A stretch of 35,644 bases of DNA from JAMXLO01 sp035569235 (GCA_035569235.1 DATMND010000241.1:1-35644); one strand, 5' to 3'. Counted from the first letter of the stretch, positions 25,321-33,936 are shown. Made by a program: numbers and translations. The notes: generated by a model not told the origin, from the letters alone.

Positions 25321-25832
25321 AACGCACAAGCTTTGGCGCCATGCCGTGCCCGATCGCCCGCAGCCTGGAACGGGTCGGCGAGTGGTGGAGCATCCTGATC
25401 CTGCGGGACGCGTTCGCCGGGATGACCCGGTTCGACGAATTCCAGAAGAGCCTGGGCATCGCGCCCAACATGCTGACCAGGCGGCTGACCGCGCTCGTCG
25501 AGGCGGGGCTGCTGGAACGGCGGCGTTACAACGAACATCCGCCGCGTGATGAGTACCTGCTGACCGAGCGCGGCCGGGATTTCCGCCCGGTCATGCTGGC
25601 GATGATGGCCTGGGGCAACCGGCATTTCGCTCCCGAGGGCGCGACCGTGCTGATCGTCGATGCGGCCACCGGCGCCGTCGCCGATCCTGTGCTGGTGGAC
25701 CGGACGACCGGCAGACTGGTGGACAGTCCAGACTATGTGCTTGCGCCTGGCCCTGCCGCCAGCGAGGCACTGCGCCGGCGGCTTGGCAAGGATGCGGCGG
25801 AGAACCTGCCAGGCCGGAAGAACCCGGCATGA
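25317..25832 (+). CDS. HxlR-family transcriptional regulator
   Basis: This 171-residue winged-helix regulator of the HxlR (MarR-like) family starts MQRTSFGAMPCPIARSLERV. Cys11 matches the N-terminal cysteine that senses electrophiles or redox change in several family members. The helix-turn-helix and wing cover about residues 12-100 (FDEFQKSLGIAPNMLTRRL, then RDEYLLTERGRDFRPV). The extra 65 C-terminal residues are common in the longer HxlR proteins and might bind a ligand. The stop overlaps the MATE start by ATGA, so it almost certainly controls that exporter. The start codon coincides with the predicted transcription start. Confidence 0.88.
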   Translation: MQRTSFGAMPCPIARSLERVGEWWSILILRDAFAGMTRFDEFQKSLGIAPNMLTRRLTALVEAGLLERRRYNEHPPRDEYLLTERGRDFRPVMLAMMAWGNRHFAPEGATVLIVDAATGAVADPVLVDRTTGRLVDSPDYVLAPGPAASEALRRRLGKDAAENLPGRKNPA

Positions 25833-27226
25833 GCATCGCGGTCAGCGCCCGGCCGCATCTGGCCGCCGAGCACAGCCCGCGCACGCAGTTGCTGTTGCAC
25901 GGTCCCATCGTCACGACGCTGCTGCGTATGGCGTGGCCGAACGTCCTGGTGATGCTGGCGCAGGCCTCCACCGGCCTGATCGAGACCTGGTTCGTCTCGC
26001 GCCTCGGCACCGGCGCGCTGGCCGGCATGGCGCTGGTGTTTCCCGGTTTCATGATGATGCAGATGCTGTCGGGCGGCGCGATGGGCGGCGGGATCTCCTC
26101 GGCGATCGCCCGCGCGCTCGGCGGCAGGCGGCGCGACGACGCGGATGCGCTGGTGCTGCACGCGATCATCATCAATGTGGCGCTGGGACTGGTGTTTTCC
26201 GCGCTGGTGCTGGTGTTCGGCCGGCCGCTTTATCGTGCGCTGGGCGGCGAGGGCGCCTCGCTGGAGGCCGCGTTGCGCTACTCCAACGTGGTGTTCGCCG
26301 GTACCGCACTGGTGTGGCTGATGAACGCGCTGGCGAGCGTGATCCGCGGCACCGGCAACATGTTCTTCCCCGCATTGGCGGTCTGTGTCGGCGTTGTGCT
26401 GCTGATACCGCTGTCACCCTGCCTGATCTTCGGCCTCGGCCCGTTTCCGGCGCTGGGCATCGCCGGCGGCGGCGTGGCCGTTGTGTCCACGACGGTGCTG
26501 ACCGCGGCGGTGCTCGGCTGGTACATCCTTTCCGGCCGGAGCCAGGTTCGCCTGCGGCTCACGTCGCTGCGCCGCGTGCTGTTCTTCGACATCCTGCGGG
26601 TCGGTGCGGTGGGCTCGGTCAGCACGCTGCAGACCACGCTGACCGTGGCGTTGACGACCGCGCTTGTGGGTGCCGCCGCCGGACCCGATGCGATCGCCGG
26701 CTACGGCACCGGGAGCCGGCTGGAATACCTGCTGATTCCTCTGGCGTTCGGTCTCGGCGCACCGCTGGTGGCTCTGGTCGGAACCAATATCGGCGCCGGC
26801 CAGCGGGCGAGGGCGCTGCGCATCGCACTCATCGGCGGGGGCCTGGCGTTCGCGCTGACCGAGGCGGTGGGCCTGACGGCGGCGTTCTGGCCGCACGCCT
26901 GGCTGGGACTGTTCGGACACGATCCACGCATGCTGGAGACCGGCGCGGCGTATCTGCGGGCCGTCGGGCCGGCGTACGGGTTCTTCGGTCTCGGCCTGTC
27001 GCTGTATTTCGCCTCGCAGGGTGCGGGGCGGCTGTTCTGGCCGCTGTTCGCCGGGTTGCTGCGGCTGGTGATCGCGATCGGCGGCGGCTGGCTTGCGCTG
27101 CGGTGGACCGGGTCGCTGGGGTGGGTGTTCGCGGCGCTGAGCGTGGCGCTGGTGACATACGGGCTGACGCTTTCGGCGGCGATTGCGTCGGGGGCATGGT
27201 TCAGGAGGTTTCGCGGACGCCGCTGA
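25829..27226 (+). CDS. MATE-family multidrug/Na+(H+) antiporter
   Basis: This 465-residue inner-membrane protein has about 12 hydrophobic segments arranged as two related halves, typical of MATE efflux pumps that export cationic drugs or metabolites against H+ or Na+. Family features include WPNVLVMLAQASTGLIETWFVSRLG in the first helices and AGYGTGSRLEYLLIPLAFGLG at the start of the second half. It begins inside the hxlR stop codon (ATGA), so the two are translated together. The last 46 codons before GA-rich FRG have a decayed copy at 30063-30200. The substrate is unknown. Confidence 0.9.
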   Translation: MSIAVSARPHLAAEHSPRTQLLLHGPIVTTLLRMAWPNVLVMLAQASTGLIETWFVSRLGTGALAGMALVFPGFMMMQMLSGGAMGGGISSAIARALGGRRRDDADALVLHAIIINVALGLVFSALVLVFGRPLYRALGGEGASLEAALRYSNVVFAGTALVWLMNALASVIRGTGNMFFPALAVCVGVVLLIPLSPCLIFGLGPFPALGIAGGGVAVVSTTVLTAAVLGWYILSGRSQVRLRLTSLRRVLFFDILRVGAVGSVSTLQTTLTVALTTALVGAAAGPDAIAGYGTGSRLEYLLIPLAFGLGAPLVALVGTNIGAGQRARALRIALIGGGLAFALTEAVGLTAAFWPHAWLGLFGHDPRMLETGAAYLRAVGPAYGFFGLGLSLYFASQGAGRLFWPLFAGLLRLVIAIGGGWLALRWTGSLGWVFAALSVALVTYGLTLSAAIASGAWFRRFRGRR

Positions 27227-27255
27227 CCAAGGCGGTCGCCAACCTGCCGATGGAC

Positions 27256-27297
27256 TTTGTGAACGGTGTAGCCTATGTATATTCCAGTTGGATATAC
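27256..27297 (+). promoter_or_regulatory. Putative vapBC promoter and operator
   Basis: TTTGTG (27256-27261) and TATATT (27278-27283) form a -35/-10 pair with a 16-base spacer. A near-perfect palindrome, GTATATTCCA and TGGATATAC (27277-27297), covers the -10 box. This arrangement is usual for VapB-type antitoxins, which with the toxin repress their own promoter. The vapB ATG lies 17 bases downstream, after GGGGAA. Confidence 0.6.
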
Positions 27298-27314
27298 CTG
27301 GGGAATGTCCGCGA

Positions 27315-27548
27315 ATGACCCGCTCTACCGTGTTCCTGACGAACCGCAGCCAGGCCGTACGGCTGCCAAAGTCCGTCGCCTTCCCGGATGGTGTGCATCA
27401 GGTCGAAATCGTCAAACTTGGGCATAGCCGATTGATCAGCCCGGTCGGCCGGCGATGGGACGATCTGTTTCTGGACGGCCCGCGTGCGAGCGACGATTTC
27501 ATGGCTGAACGTCACCAACCGGAGGCGGAGGAACGCGAGCCGCTCTAA
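27315..27548 (+). CDS. vapB: Type II antitoxin VapB (AbrB-like)
   Basis: This 77-residue antitoxin has an N-terminal swapped-hairpin AbrB-type DNA-binding domain (VFLTNRSQAVRLPKSVAFPDGV). Its acidic C-terminal tail (RASDDFMAERHQPEAEEREPL) would wrap the toxin. ATG 27315 was chosen because GGGGAA lies 9 bases upstream and the domain starts there; the longer frame from 27183 overlaps the MATE gene. The toxin starts at the base after its stop codon, so they are coupled. It is intact although its toxin is not. Confidence 0.85.
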   Translation: MTRSTVFLTNRSQAVRLPKSVAFPDGVHQVEIVKLGHSRLISPVGRRWDDLFLDGPRASDDFMAERHQPEAEEREPL

Positions 27549-27946
27549 ATGCTGGAGTACATGCTCGACACCAACATCTGCATCTATGTGATGAAGGCCT
27601 ATCCGCCTCCGCTGCGGGAGCGGTTCAACGCTGCTGCCCAACAGCTCTGCATATCAAGTATCACGCTTGGTGAATTGCATTACGGCGCCGAGAAGTCGGC
27701 GCGGCGCAGCCCAAATCTTCTCGCCATCGAACACTTCACGGCTCGGCTGGAGGTACTGCCGTTCACTGCCGGGGCCGCCGCGCATCACGGACAGATTCGC
27801 GCCGAATTGGAGCGCATGGGCGACCGGCCGGCGTTTACGACATGCTGATCGGTGCACACGCGCGTAGCGAGGGCCTTGTCGTCGTCACCAACAACACGCG
27901 CGAATTCGCGCGGATGCCAGGTCTGCGGGTCGAGAATTGGGTGTAA
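27549..27946 (+). pseudogene. vapC: VapC PIN-domain toxin, frameshifted
   Basis: The PIN-domain ribonuclease begins MLEYMLDTNICIYVM (Asp7, first acidic residue) and TLGELHYGAEKS (Glu42, second). The frame stops at 27848 after 99 residues. The rest, YDMLIGAHARSEGLVVVTNN and TREFARMPGLRVENWV, lies in another frame ending at TAA 27946. Adding one G to the GGG run at 27818-27820 would give ERMGRPAGVYDMLIGAHA and a normal protein of about 132 residues. As read, the third acidic residue and the C-terminus are lost, so the toxin should be dead. A homopolymer sequencing error is the alternative. Confidence 0.8.
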
Positions 27947-28161
27947 TGCCAGCGGCTGTATTGCATGACCGCTTCGGGTGGCAAGCCGTCGTTCTGACCT
28001 GAGCATGGACCGTGGAATTTTCCTTGGACACGACTTATGGAAATTGCGGAAGTCGGGAACAACATTCTCTGCGGCTACGAGAGTGTCACCCAACCCGCGA
28101 CGGCGCATGATGCACGGTCGCCGCCCTTCGTTGGACCGCGGCGGGCCGTTCGGTTGTCCAC

Positions 28162-29895
28162 TCAGCCCTGCCAGCCCGCCTTGCGTAGTCCGTCCAGCAT
28201 GTGTTCGTAATCCTCGGGTCGGTACCAGGGCGGGCGCTGTCGGGTATAACGCTCGAATGCATCGGGCGCCTTCGCGAGTGCCTCGCTTAGCGCTGTGCGC
28301 GCTTCGTCCGTTCGGCCGAGCTGGCCGAGCGTAGCCGCCAGCCACCTTAATGCCTGAGGATCTGTCGGATTGTCCGCGAGTGTGCGACGCAAACAATCGG
28401 CCGCTTTTCCATAGTCGCGCTCGAAGTAATAGGTCATGCAAATGTTCGATGATACCGGCAATTTCATCCCGCGTGGATCATGCTGAATTGCCAAGAAGAG
28501 ATGTTCACGGGCCTCCACGGGGTGTCCTGAAAAGTTCAGGATCAATCCTCTGGTTTGGTGCGCAATCGAGCAACTCGGGCTGATCGATAGCGCAAGTTCA
28601 GCGTGGTCCAGTGCCGCTTCGATCTCCTGGCAGTTGAACAGGGCGAAGGCAAGCATCCCGTGTGCGTGGGCATCGTTTGGGTCGAGATTGACTGCTATTC
28701 GCGCCTGCTCTGCTTCCAGAAGCGCAGCTTCTTGGAACGGGCGCAATCCATAGCTTCCACTTTCAATAACGTAGAGTCGTGCCAGCTCGACGTGAGTCGA
28801 TGCCAATGTCGGATCGAGTTCAATTGCGCGGTTAAAGAGTTCGCGCGCCGGCGCGATATCATGAACGCTGTATTTCATCACATGCCATAGACCCCGCTGA
28901 TAGGCTTCCCACGCACCGAGGTTCTCGGGTGGCCTGCGCAGCGCACGTCGCTGTTCAGCCTCGGCGACGGCTGGACTTATGGCCTTTGCCACTGCAAGGG
29001 CGATCTCGTCCTGAAGGGCGAACAGGTCCTGCAGCGGACGGTCGTATCGGTTGGCCCACAGGTGGTTGCCAATCTCCGCGTCCACGAGCTGGGCTGAGAC
29101 GCGCAGGCGATCCGCGCCGCGCCGAACACTGCCCTCCAGGATATAGCGAACGCCCAAGTCCCGGGCGATCTGCCTTACGTCCACGGCGCGCCCCTTGTAG
29201 GCAAAACTGGAATTGCGGGCGATGACGAACAGCGATCGAACACGCGCGAGTTCGGTGATGATGTCGTCCGCTACGCCGTCGGCGAAATACTCCTGCTGAA
29301 TATCGCCGCTCATGTTGGTGAATGGCAGCACAGCGATCGAAGGCTTGTCGGCCAGTGCAAACGCGTGCTGGCCCGGCAACGTATCGCGCGCCCCCAGCCG
29401 GACTCGGAAAACGCGGATCTTCAACGCGATATTCTTCAGCGCTGGCTCGCCAAGGTCATCCACCTCCAGAGCCATCTTGCCGGCCGCATCCTCGCGCACG
29501 CGGGCTGAAATGCAGATGCCGCCCGGCTCGGCCAGCGGCTCCAGCCGGGCCGCGACGATGACACCGTCGCCGAGTAGGTCGTCGCCCTCGGGCACCACCT
29601 CGCCTTGGTGGACACCGATGCGCAGGCGCAGGCCATCGGGCTGGGCGCGCAGTGCGTCCTGAATGGCGATGGCGCAGCGCAATGCCTGCACCGCGCTGGC
29701 GAACTCCACGAGGAAGCCGTCGCCGGTAGTCTTGAACAGCCTGCCGCCATGGGTGGCGGCGAGAGGTTGGACGACTTCGGCGCGCAGCCCGCGCAAGCGC
29801 GCAAATGTGCCAGGCTCATCGGTGCCGACCATAGCCGAATAGCCAACTACGTCGGCCGCCAGGATACCGGCCAGACGGCGGCTCGCCTCGCTCAT
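28162..29895 (-). CDS. Class III nucleotidyl cyclase domain fused to TolB-like and TPR regions
   Basis: This 577-residue cytoplasmic protein is of the type widespread in alphaproteobacteria. Residues 1-150 form a class III adenylate/guanylate cyclase domain. Metal aspartates Asp15 (LAADVVGYS) and Asp59 (FKTTGDGFLVEF), Lys55 and Arg117 are present. The transition-state Asn of the usual GDGVNVAAR motif is Ile113 (GDGVIVAARLEPLAEPGG). Residues about 185-325 (SIAVLPFTNMSGD to NRYDRPLQDLFALQDEIA) form the TolB-like domain that follows such cyclases. Several TPR repeats run from about 345 to the end. It probably makes cAMP in response to a signal sensed by the C-terminal parts, with activity in doubt because of Ile113. 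ATG 29895 has AAGGGAG upstream. Confidence 0.87.
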   Translation of the reverse strand: MSEASRRLAGILAADVVGYSAMVGTDEPGTFARLRGLRAEVVQPLAATHGGRLFKTTGDGFLVEFASAVQALRCAIAIQDALRAQPDGLRLRIGVHQGEVVPEGDDLLGDGVIVAARLEPLAEPGGICISARVREDAAGKMALEVDDLGEPALKNIALKIRVFRVRLGARDTLPGQHAFALADKPSIAVLPFTNMSGDIQQEYFADGVADDIITELARVRSLFVIARNSSFAYKGRAVDVRQIARDLGVRYILEGSVRRGADRLRVSAQLVDAEIGNHLWANRYDRPLQDLFALQDEIALAVAKAISPAVAEAEQRRALRRPPENLGAWEAYQRGLWHVMKYSVHDIAPARELFNRAIELDPTLASTHVELARLYVIESGSYGLRPFQEAALLEAEQARIAVNLDPNDAHAHGMLAFALFNCQEIEAALDHAELALSISPSCSIAHQTRGLILNFSGHPVEAREHLFLAIQHDPRGMKLPVSSNICMTYYFERDYGKAADCLRRTLADNPTDPQALRWLAATLGQLGRTDEARTALSEALAKAPDAFERYTRQRPPWYRPEDYEHMLDGLRKAGWQG

Positions 29896-30062
29896 CCGCA
29901 GAACTCCCTTGCAGCGAACCTAAGGCGGCGGGGTCCGCGGGACAAGCAAGGATGGGCTGGGCACTGTGGTGATAATTGCTCTGACTAAAGCGTACAGTGG
30001 ATGCACATTGTCGAACGTCCACAGTGGGTCGAGGACGGTCATCCCATGGGTCTGCTGCCATA

Positions 30063-30200
30063 GGCGGCGGCTAGCTCGCGCTGCGCTGGACCGGCTCGCG
30101 CGGGCGGGTGTTCGTGGCGCTGACCGTGGCGCAGGTGACCCATGGGTGCTCATTGTCAGCGGCGTTCGTGCCCAGGGCATGGTCCAGTTGGTTTCGAGGA
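30063..30200 (+). pseudogene. Decayed copy of the MATE gene 3' end
   Basis: Translated in the right frame this reads GGG, stop (TAG at 30072-30074), LALRWTGSRGRVFVALTVA and continues to FRG. It aligns without gaps to the last part of the intact MATE gene (27080-27217), with 30 of 46 residues identical and the stop in place of a Trp codon. Faint similarity may reach a few codons upstream (AIGGG). It is a direct repeat of the intact gene's end, about 3 kb away. Confidence 0.8.
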
Positions 30201-30386
30201 TGTGGCTCACAAGTCGGCACAGCAATTTGGAGCTGACGGGGAAGAAGGGCGTCGCACGGTAATCCGACGCGAAAAGTGGCTCGGAACATGAGTAGCCAAA
30301 GGTGTTGTCGGTCCCCAGACGGCAAATTGTCGGCGGACCGAAGCAGGGCAGCGCGATTGGCCGTATTGAACCCCGTATTATTTTGA

Positions 30387-30454
30387 TTGAGTTGGCCGCA
30401 CCTCTGGGCGTAATACCACTTACCTTGACCGATGACCTTTGGTCACCGTCGGTC
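30387..30454 (+). promoter_or_regulatory. Candidate promoter and nested dyad upstream of the symporter gene
   Basis: TTGAGT (30387-30392) and TAATAC (30411-30416) with an 18-base spacer could be a promoter. Just downstream, TGACC-TTT-GGTCA (30433-30445) is a perfect inverted repeat, flanked by GACCGA and TCGGTC (30427-30432 and 30449-30454). A position just after the start site fits a repressor operator. No regulator gene is adjacent. Confidence 0.4.
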
Positions 30455-30474
30455 GTTTACGCAATGGCCGTTCC

Positions 30475-30559
30475 CCGACTTGCTCCGGGGATCAGTCCGG
30501 GCCATCCGTCGCGGCACCTGTACTGGTACAGATGGCCGGAACAAGCCCGACCATGACGG
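30475..30559. repeat. REP/BIME-like repeat, degenerate unit C
   Basis: The right half (GGCCATCC...GATGGCCGGAACAAG, ending in CATGACGG) matches the design of the repeats at 4189-4360; the left half is more diverged. It lies directly before the ribosome binding site of the symporter gene, so an ATG at 30553 belongs to the repeat and is a doubtful start codon. Confidence 0.55.
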
Positions 30560-30579
30560 TGAGAGAGCGGAGAGACATC

Positions 30580-31848
30580 GTGAGCCACCATGCCACCGGG
30601 ACGCACGTGCGGCGTCGTTCGACCCTGCCGTTGCAAATGCTGGCGGGACTGGTGCTGGGACTGATAGTCGGCATCGGGTGGCCGTCACTCGGCCAGACGT
30701 TACAGCCGATCGGCACCGCGTTCATCCAGGCGATTCAGATGATCGTCATCCCGCTGATCTTCTCGGCAGTGACGCTCGGTGTGTATCGCATGGGCGAGAA
30801 CGCGCGCCAGCTCGGCCGCGTTGCCATCATCGCCTTCGCCTGGTTCTACATCGCCACACTGTTCGCCGTCCTGATCGCACTCGGTTTGAACGGCCTGTTC
30901 CACCCCGGCGTCGGCGCAAATCTGGTTCCCACCGGCAAGGTGCCTGCCAATCTCGCCCTCTCGGTCGACTGGACAAAATACCTGCTCGACCTCATCCCCA
31001 CCAACATCGTTGCCGCCATGGCGGCGCAGCGTGTGTTGCCGACATTGGTCTTCGCCGTCCTGTTCGGCCTTGGCCTTGCGCGCATCGGCGAGGCAACGGC
31101 GCGGCCGATCGTCATGCTGTTTGAGGCGGTCCTGGCGACGATGTTTCGCGTCACCGGATGGATCATCGCGCTCGCGCCCATAGCGATCTTCGCCATCATG
31201 GCGTGGCTGATCGCCACACAGGGTTTGGCAACCATCGCAGCCCTCGCTCGGCTGATCGGGCTGATGTATGTCGGTCTGCTGATCATGGTGCTGTGCTGCT
31301 GGCTCGTGCTGGCGCTGCTGCGGGAAAACCCGTTCACCATCACGCGGGCTGTCATCGGACCGGTCCTGCTGGGCTTCACCACCCGGTCATCCGAGGTCAC
31401 GTTGCCGGTGCACATGGAGACGCTGGAGCGGATGGGCGTGCCGAACAAGGTGGTCGCCCTGGTCCTTCCGCTCGGCTACAGCTTCAACCTGGATGGCAGC
31501 ACGCTCTATATCGCTCTGGCGGTGACGTTCCTTGCCGAGGCCTACCACATCGATCTGACATGGTCGGCCGAGCTGACCATTCTTGTCACTGCGCTGATTG
31601 CCAGCAAGGGAATTGCCAACGTTCCTTCCGGCGGACTGGTGGCGTTGGCGACGGTGGTGACTGCAATCGGCCTGCCAGTGGAGGCGATCGCCATCATCGC
31701 CGGTGTCGATGCGCTCATGGACATGGGCCGCACCGCGGTGAACGTGTTCGGCAACACGGTCGCGGTGAAGCTGGTGCAGAAGCTTGGCGGTCGCGGGGTG
31801 ACGGAGATCGATCTGCCGGAAGGGGTCGCAGCCGCAGGCGTGCGTTAG
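30580..31848 (+). CDS. Dicarboxylate/amino acid:cation symporter (DAACS family)
   Basis: This 422-residue inner-membrane protein of the glutamate/aspartate/C4-dicarboxylate symporter family (GltP/DctA-like) imports substrate with H+ or Na+. The re-entrant loop signature TTRSSEVTLPVHMETLE (HP1), the NLDGSTLYIALAVTF motif of helix 7 (NMDGT in many members) and SKGIANVPSGGLVALATV (HP2) are visible. The sequence ends in the helix 8 region DMGRTAVNVFGNTVAVKL, where the substrate-binding Asp and Asn lie. GTG 30580 is preferred because GGAGAG lies about 5 bases upstream; ATG 30553 sits inside a REP-like repeat. It is convergent with the permease gene 27 bases away. Confidence 0.88.
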   Translation: MSHHATGTHVRRRSTLPLQMLAGLVLGLIVGIGWPSLGQTLQPIGTAFIQAIQMIVIPLIFSAVTLGVYRMGENARQLGRVAIIAFAWFYIATLFAVLIALGLNGLFHPGVGANLVPTGKVPANLALSVDWTKYLLDLIPTNIVAAMAAQRVLPTLVFAVLFGLGLARIGEATARPIVMLFEAVLATMFRVTGWIIALAPIAIFAIMAWLIATQGLATIAALARLIGLMYVGLLIMVLCCWLVLALLRENPFTITRAVIGPVLLGFTTRSSEVTLPVHMETLERMGVPNKVVALVLPLGYSFNLDGSTLYIALAVTFLAEAYHIDLTWSAELTILVTALIASKGIANVPSGGLVALATVVTAIGLPVEAIAIIAGVDALMDMGRTAVNVFGNTVAVKLVQKLGGRGVTEIDLPEGVAAAGVR

Positions 31849-31875
31849 GCCCGCTCACGCACGCGGTCGGGCATT

Positions 31876-33333
31876 TCATTCGGCGGGCGTCACCGGCGCC
31901 GCGCAATTGCGGTGTCCATAGCCGAAATAGATCACCAGGCCGATGACGAGCCACACCGCTAGCCGCAACCAGGTGGCCAGCGGCAGGCCGAGCATCAGCA
32001 GCAGTGAAAACGCGATTCCGAGCAGCGGTACCATCGGCACCCCGGGCGTGCGGAATGGCCGTGTCGTCAGCGGCGAACTGCGGCGAAGATGCATCACCGC
32101 GACGCACACAAGGAGGAACGCGAACAATGTCCCGATGCTGACCATCTCGCCGAGCAGCCCGATCGGGAAGCACGCCGCGATCAGCGCCACCACGACGCCG
32201 ATCAGAGCCTGGCTGGCGAACGGCGTGCGGAACCGCGGGTGCACCGTACTGAAGAAGCTCGGCAGCAGCCGGTCCTGGGCAATCGCGAACAGGATGCGCG
32301 CCTGTCCGAACAGCAGCACGAAGATCACCGTCGTCAGACCGGCAAGCGCGGCGAATTTCACCAGCACGGACAGCCACGCGATGCCGGTCGCGTCGATCGC
32401 CACCGCCACCGGATCGGCAACGCCGAGTTTCTGGTAGGGCACCATTCCGGTCATCACCAGCGCCATGAGGACATAAAGGATCGTGCAGATGATCAGCGAC
32501 CCCAGGATGCCGATCGGCATGTCCTTTTGCGGCAGCCTTGCCTCCTGCGCGGCGGTGGATACGGCGTCGAAACCGATGTAGGCGAAGAACACCACCGACG
32601 AGCCGCGCAGAATGCCGCTCCAGCCGAAGCTGCCGAAGGTGCCGGTGTTTTCGGGAATGAACGGAATCCAGTTCGCCCGGTTGACATAGAATGCACCGAC
32701 GACAATGACGACACCGACGACGAACAGCTTGAACGCGACCATGATGTTGTTGACGACCGCCGATTCCCGCGTGCCAAGCATCAGCAGCCCGGTGAGCACC
32801 AGGACGATCATCACGGCGGGCAGATTGACGATGCCGGTTGCCGAAGTGCCATCGGCCAGCATCACCACCTCGCCCGTCGCTTGGGCCCATTGTGCCGGGA
32901 TGTGGATGCCGAAACTGCCGAGCAGACTGGCGAAGTAGCCGGACCAGCCGACCGCGACGGTCGCGGCGCCCATCCCATATTCGAGTATCAGGTCCCAGCC
33001 GATGATCCACGCGAATACCTCGCCGACAGTCGCGTAGGCATATGTGTATGCGCTCCCCGCCGCCGGGATCATTGAGGCAAGTTCCGCGTAGCAGAGACCG
33101 ACAAAGGCGCAGGCAACGCCGGACAGAACGAAGGACAGGGCGATCGCGGGGCCGGCGTAGCTGGCGGCCGCCTTGCCGGTGAGCACGAAGATACCAGCGC
33201 CGATGATGCAGCCGATGCCGAGGCCGATCAGCGAGAATGGGCCGAGGGTCTTCGCCAAGCCCTTGCCGCGGCCTTCGGTGTTCTCGGCGATGTCCGCGAG
33301 TGATTTACGGCCGGTGTATTGTGCGATCGGCAT
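31876..33333 (-). CDS. APC-superfamily amino acid permease (CAT-like)
   Basis: This 485-residue inner-membrane protein of the amino acid-polyamine-organocation superfamily is closest in appearance to the cationic amino acid transporter (CAT/YfnA) group. Helix 1 has the substrate-binding unwound segment GIGCIIGAGIFVLTG. The consensus YAELASMIPAAGSAYTYAY and FFAYIGFDAVSTAAQEARLP (helix 6) follow, and about 12 hydrophobic segments are present. ATG 33333 has a strong AAAGGAGG upstream; the reading to 33384 adds 17 charged residues. Transport of basic or neutral amino acids is likely, but specificity is not visible. It is convergent with the dicarboxylate/amino acid symporter. Confidence 0.9.
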   Translation of the reverse strand: MPIAQYTGRKSLADIAENTEGRGKGLAKTLGPFSLIGLGIGCIIGAGIFVLTGKAAASYAGPAIALSFVLSGVACAFVGLCYAELASMIPAAGSAYTYAYATVGEVFAWIIGWDLILEYGMGAATVAVGWSGYFASLLGSFGIHIPAQWAQATGEVVMLADGTSATGIVNLPAVMIVLVLTGLLMLGTRESAVVNNIMVAFKLFVVGVVIVVGAFYVNRANWIPFIPENTGTFGSFGWSGILRGSSVVFFAYIGFDAVSTAAQEARLPQKDMPIGILGSLIICTILYVLMALVMTGMVPYQKLGVADPVAVAIDATGIAWLSVLVKFAALAGLTTVIFVLLFGQARILFAIAQDRLLPSFFSTVHPRFRTPFASQALIGVVVALIAACFPIGLLGEMVSIGTLFAFLLVCVAVMHLRRSSPLTTRPFRTPGVPMVPLLGIAFSLLLMLGLPLATWLRLAVWLVIGLVIYFGYGHRNCAAPVTPAE

Positions 33334-33649
33334 GCGCCTGCCTCCTTTGCGTCCGTCGTTCTCGACGATGTCGCCATGCCGCAAGGTTCGTCTGCTTTCG
33401 CCTGAAGCTCTGCTGCGGTGCGATCGGCGGCTATAGACTTTTCGTCCGCGACACGACTTGCGGCCGCGACGGCGACTTCGGAGCCGCCTCTTTGCAAGGG
33501 ACCAGTAGCCGAACTATAACACGCCTGCAAGAACACAGTTAACGAACCGCTAATTCGGCAGCGGATCGATCGCGCTCACCGCGGAATTTTCGTGAACAAG
33601 TCGTCAAATTTTTTGTAGATCGACGCCCGGCTTGGGTGCATCGTCACAA
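33334..33649. other. Non-coding, relatively AT-rich stretch
   Basis: No gene is supported in these 316 bases. The part at 33520-33620 is more AT-rich than the surroundings and probably carries the permease promoter on the minus strand, though no clear boxes stand out. Confidence 0.4.
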
Positions 33650-33832
33650 TCCCGCGTTCTGCGCGCCGACCCGAACCGATTCTGCAGCATCCTGGGTGTC
33701 GCGCGCGCCGCCAAACTTATGGGCGATGGCGTGAAATCGAAGGCCGCCTACCAGCAACTGATCGTGCTGTGCGACAAGTCGGATGCGACACGCCCGGAAC
33801 TGGCGGAAGCCAGGAGCTTCGTGGCGAACTGA
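33650..33832 (+). pseudogene. Remnant of a TPR-protein C-terminus
   Basis: The frame reads SRVLRADPNRFCSILGVARA, then AKLMGDGVKSKAAYQQLIVL and CDKSDATRPELAEARSFVAN to a TGA. This is the pattern of the last TPR repeat and tail of bacterial TPR proteins (xEPNRFRxxYGAARAAELAGD). The frame has no proper start or ribosome binding site, only a TTG at 33632, and nothing upstream continues the repeat. I take it for the surviving 3' end of a deleted gene. It could be a short functional protein, but that is unlikely. Confidence 0.6.
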
Positions 33833-33936
33833 CGCAGCGGCCTTCCTGACCGCGCGGGATGCGGTTAGGCTGGCGGCCAGTTGGCCTGTCAGGCCGTCCT
33901 GAAAAGCAAAAGGGGCCGGACAGTCCCGGACAGTCA

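Larger units (their letters stand above)
29896..30579. other. Long intergenic region with gene remnant, repeat and regulatory sites
   Basis: This gap has no intact gene. It contains the decayed MATE fragment (30063-30200), a candidate promoter and dyad before the symporter gene (30387-30454) and a degenerate REP-like repeat (30475-30559). The rest (29896-30062 and 30201-30386) shows nothing I recognise; the first part must hold the cyclase gene's promoter. Confidence 0.5.

Noticed and set aside
22923..25625. A 900-residue minus-strand frame fusing the gamma-glutamyltransferase-like protein to about 420 upstream residues.
   Set aside because: The extra part runs antisense through the DsbA-like gene and hxlR, has no recognisable domain, and a signal-bearing start exists at 24365.
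27183..27314. A longer VapB start at 27183.
   Set aside because: It overlaps the MATE gene's end and the operator; the AbrB-like domain begins at ATG 27315 with its own ribosome binding site.
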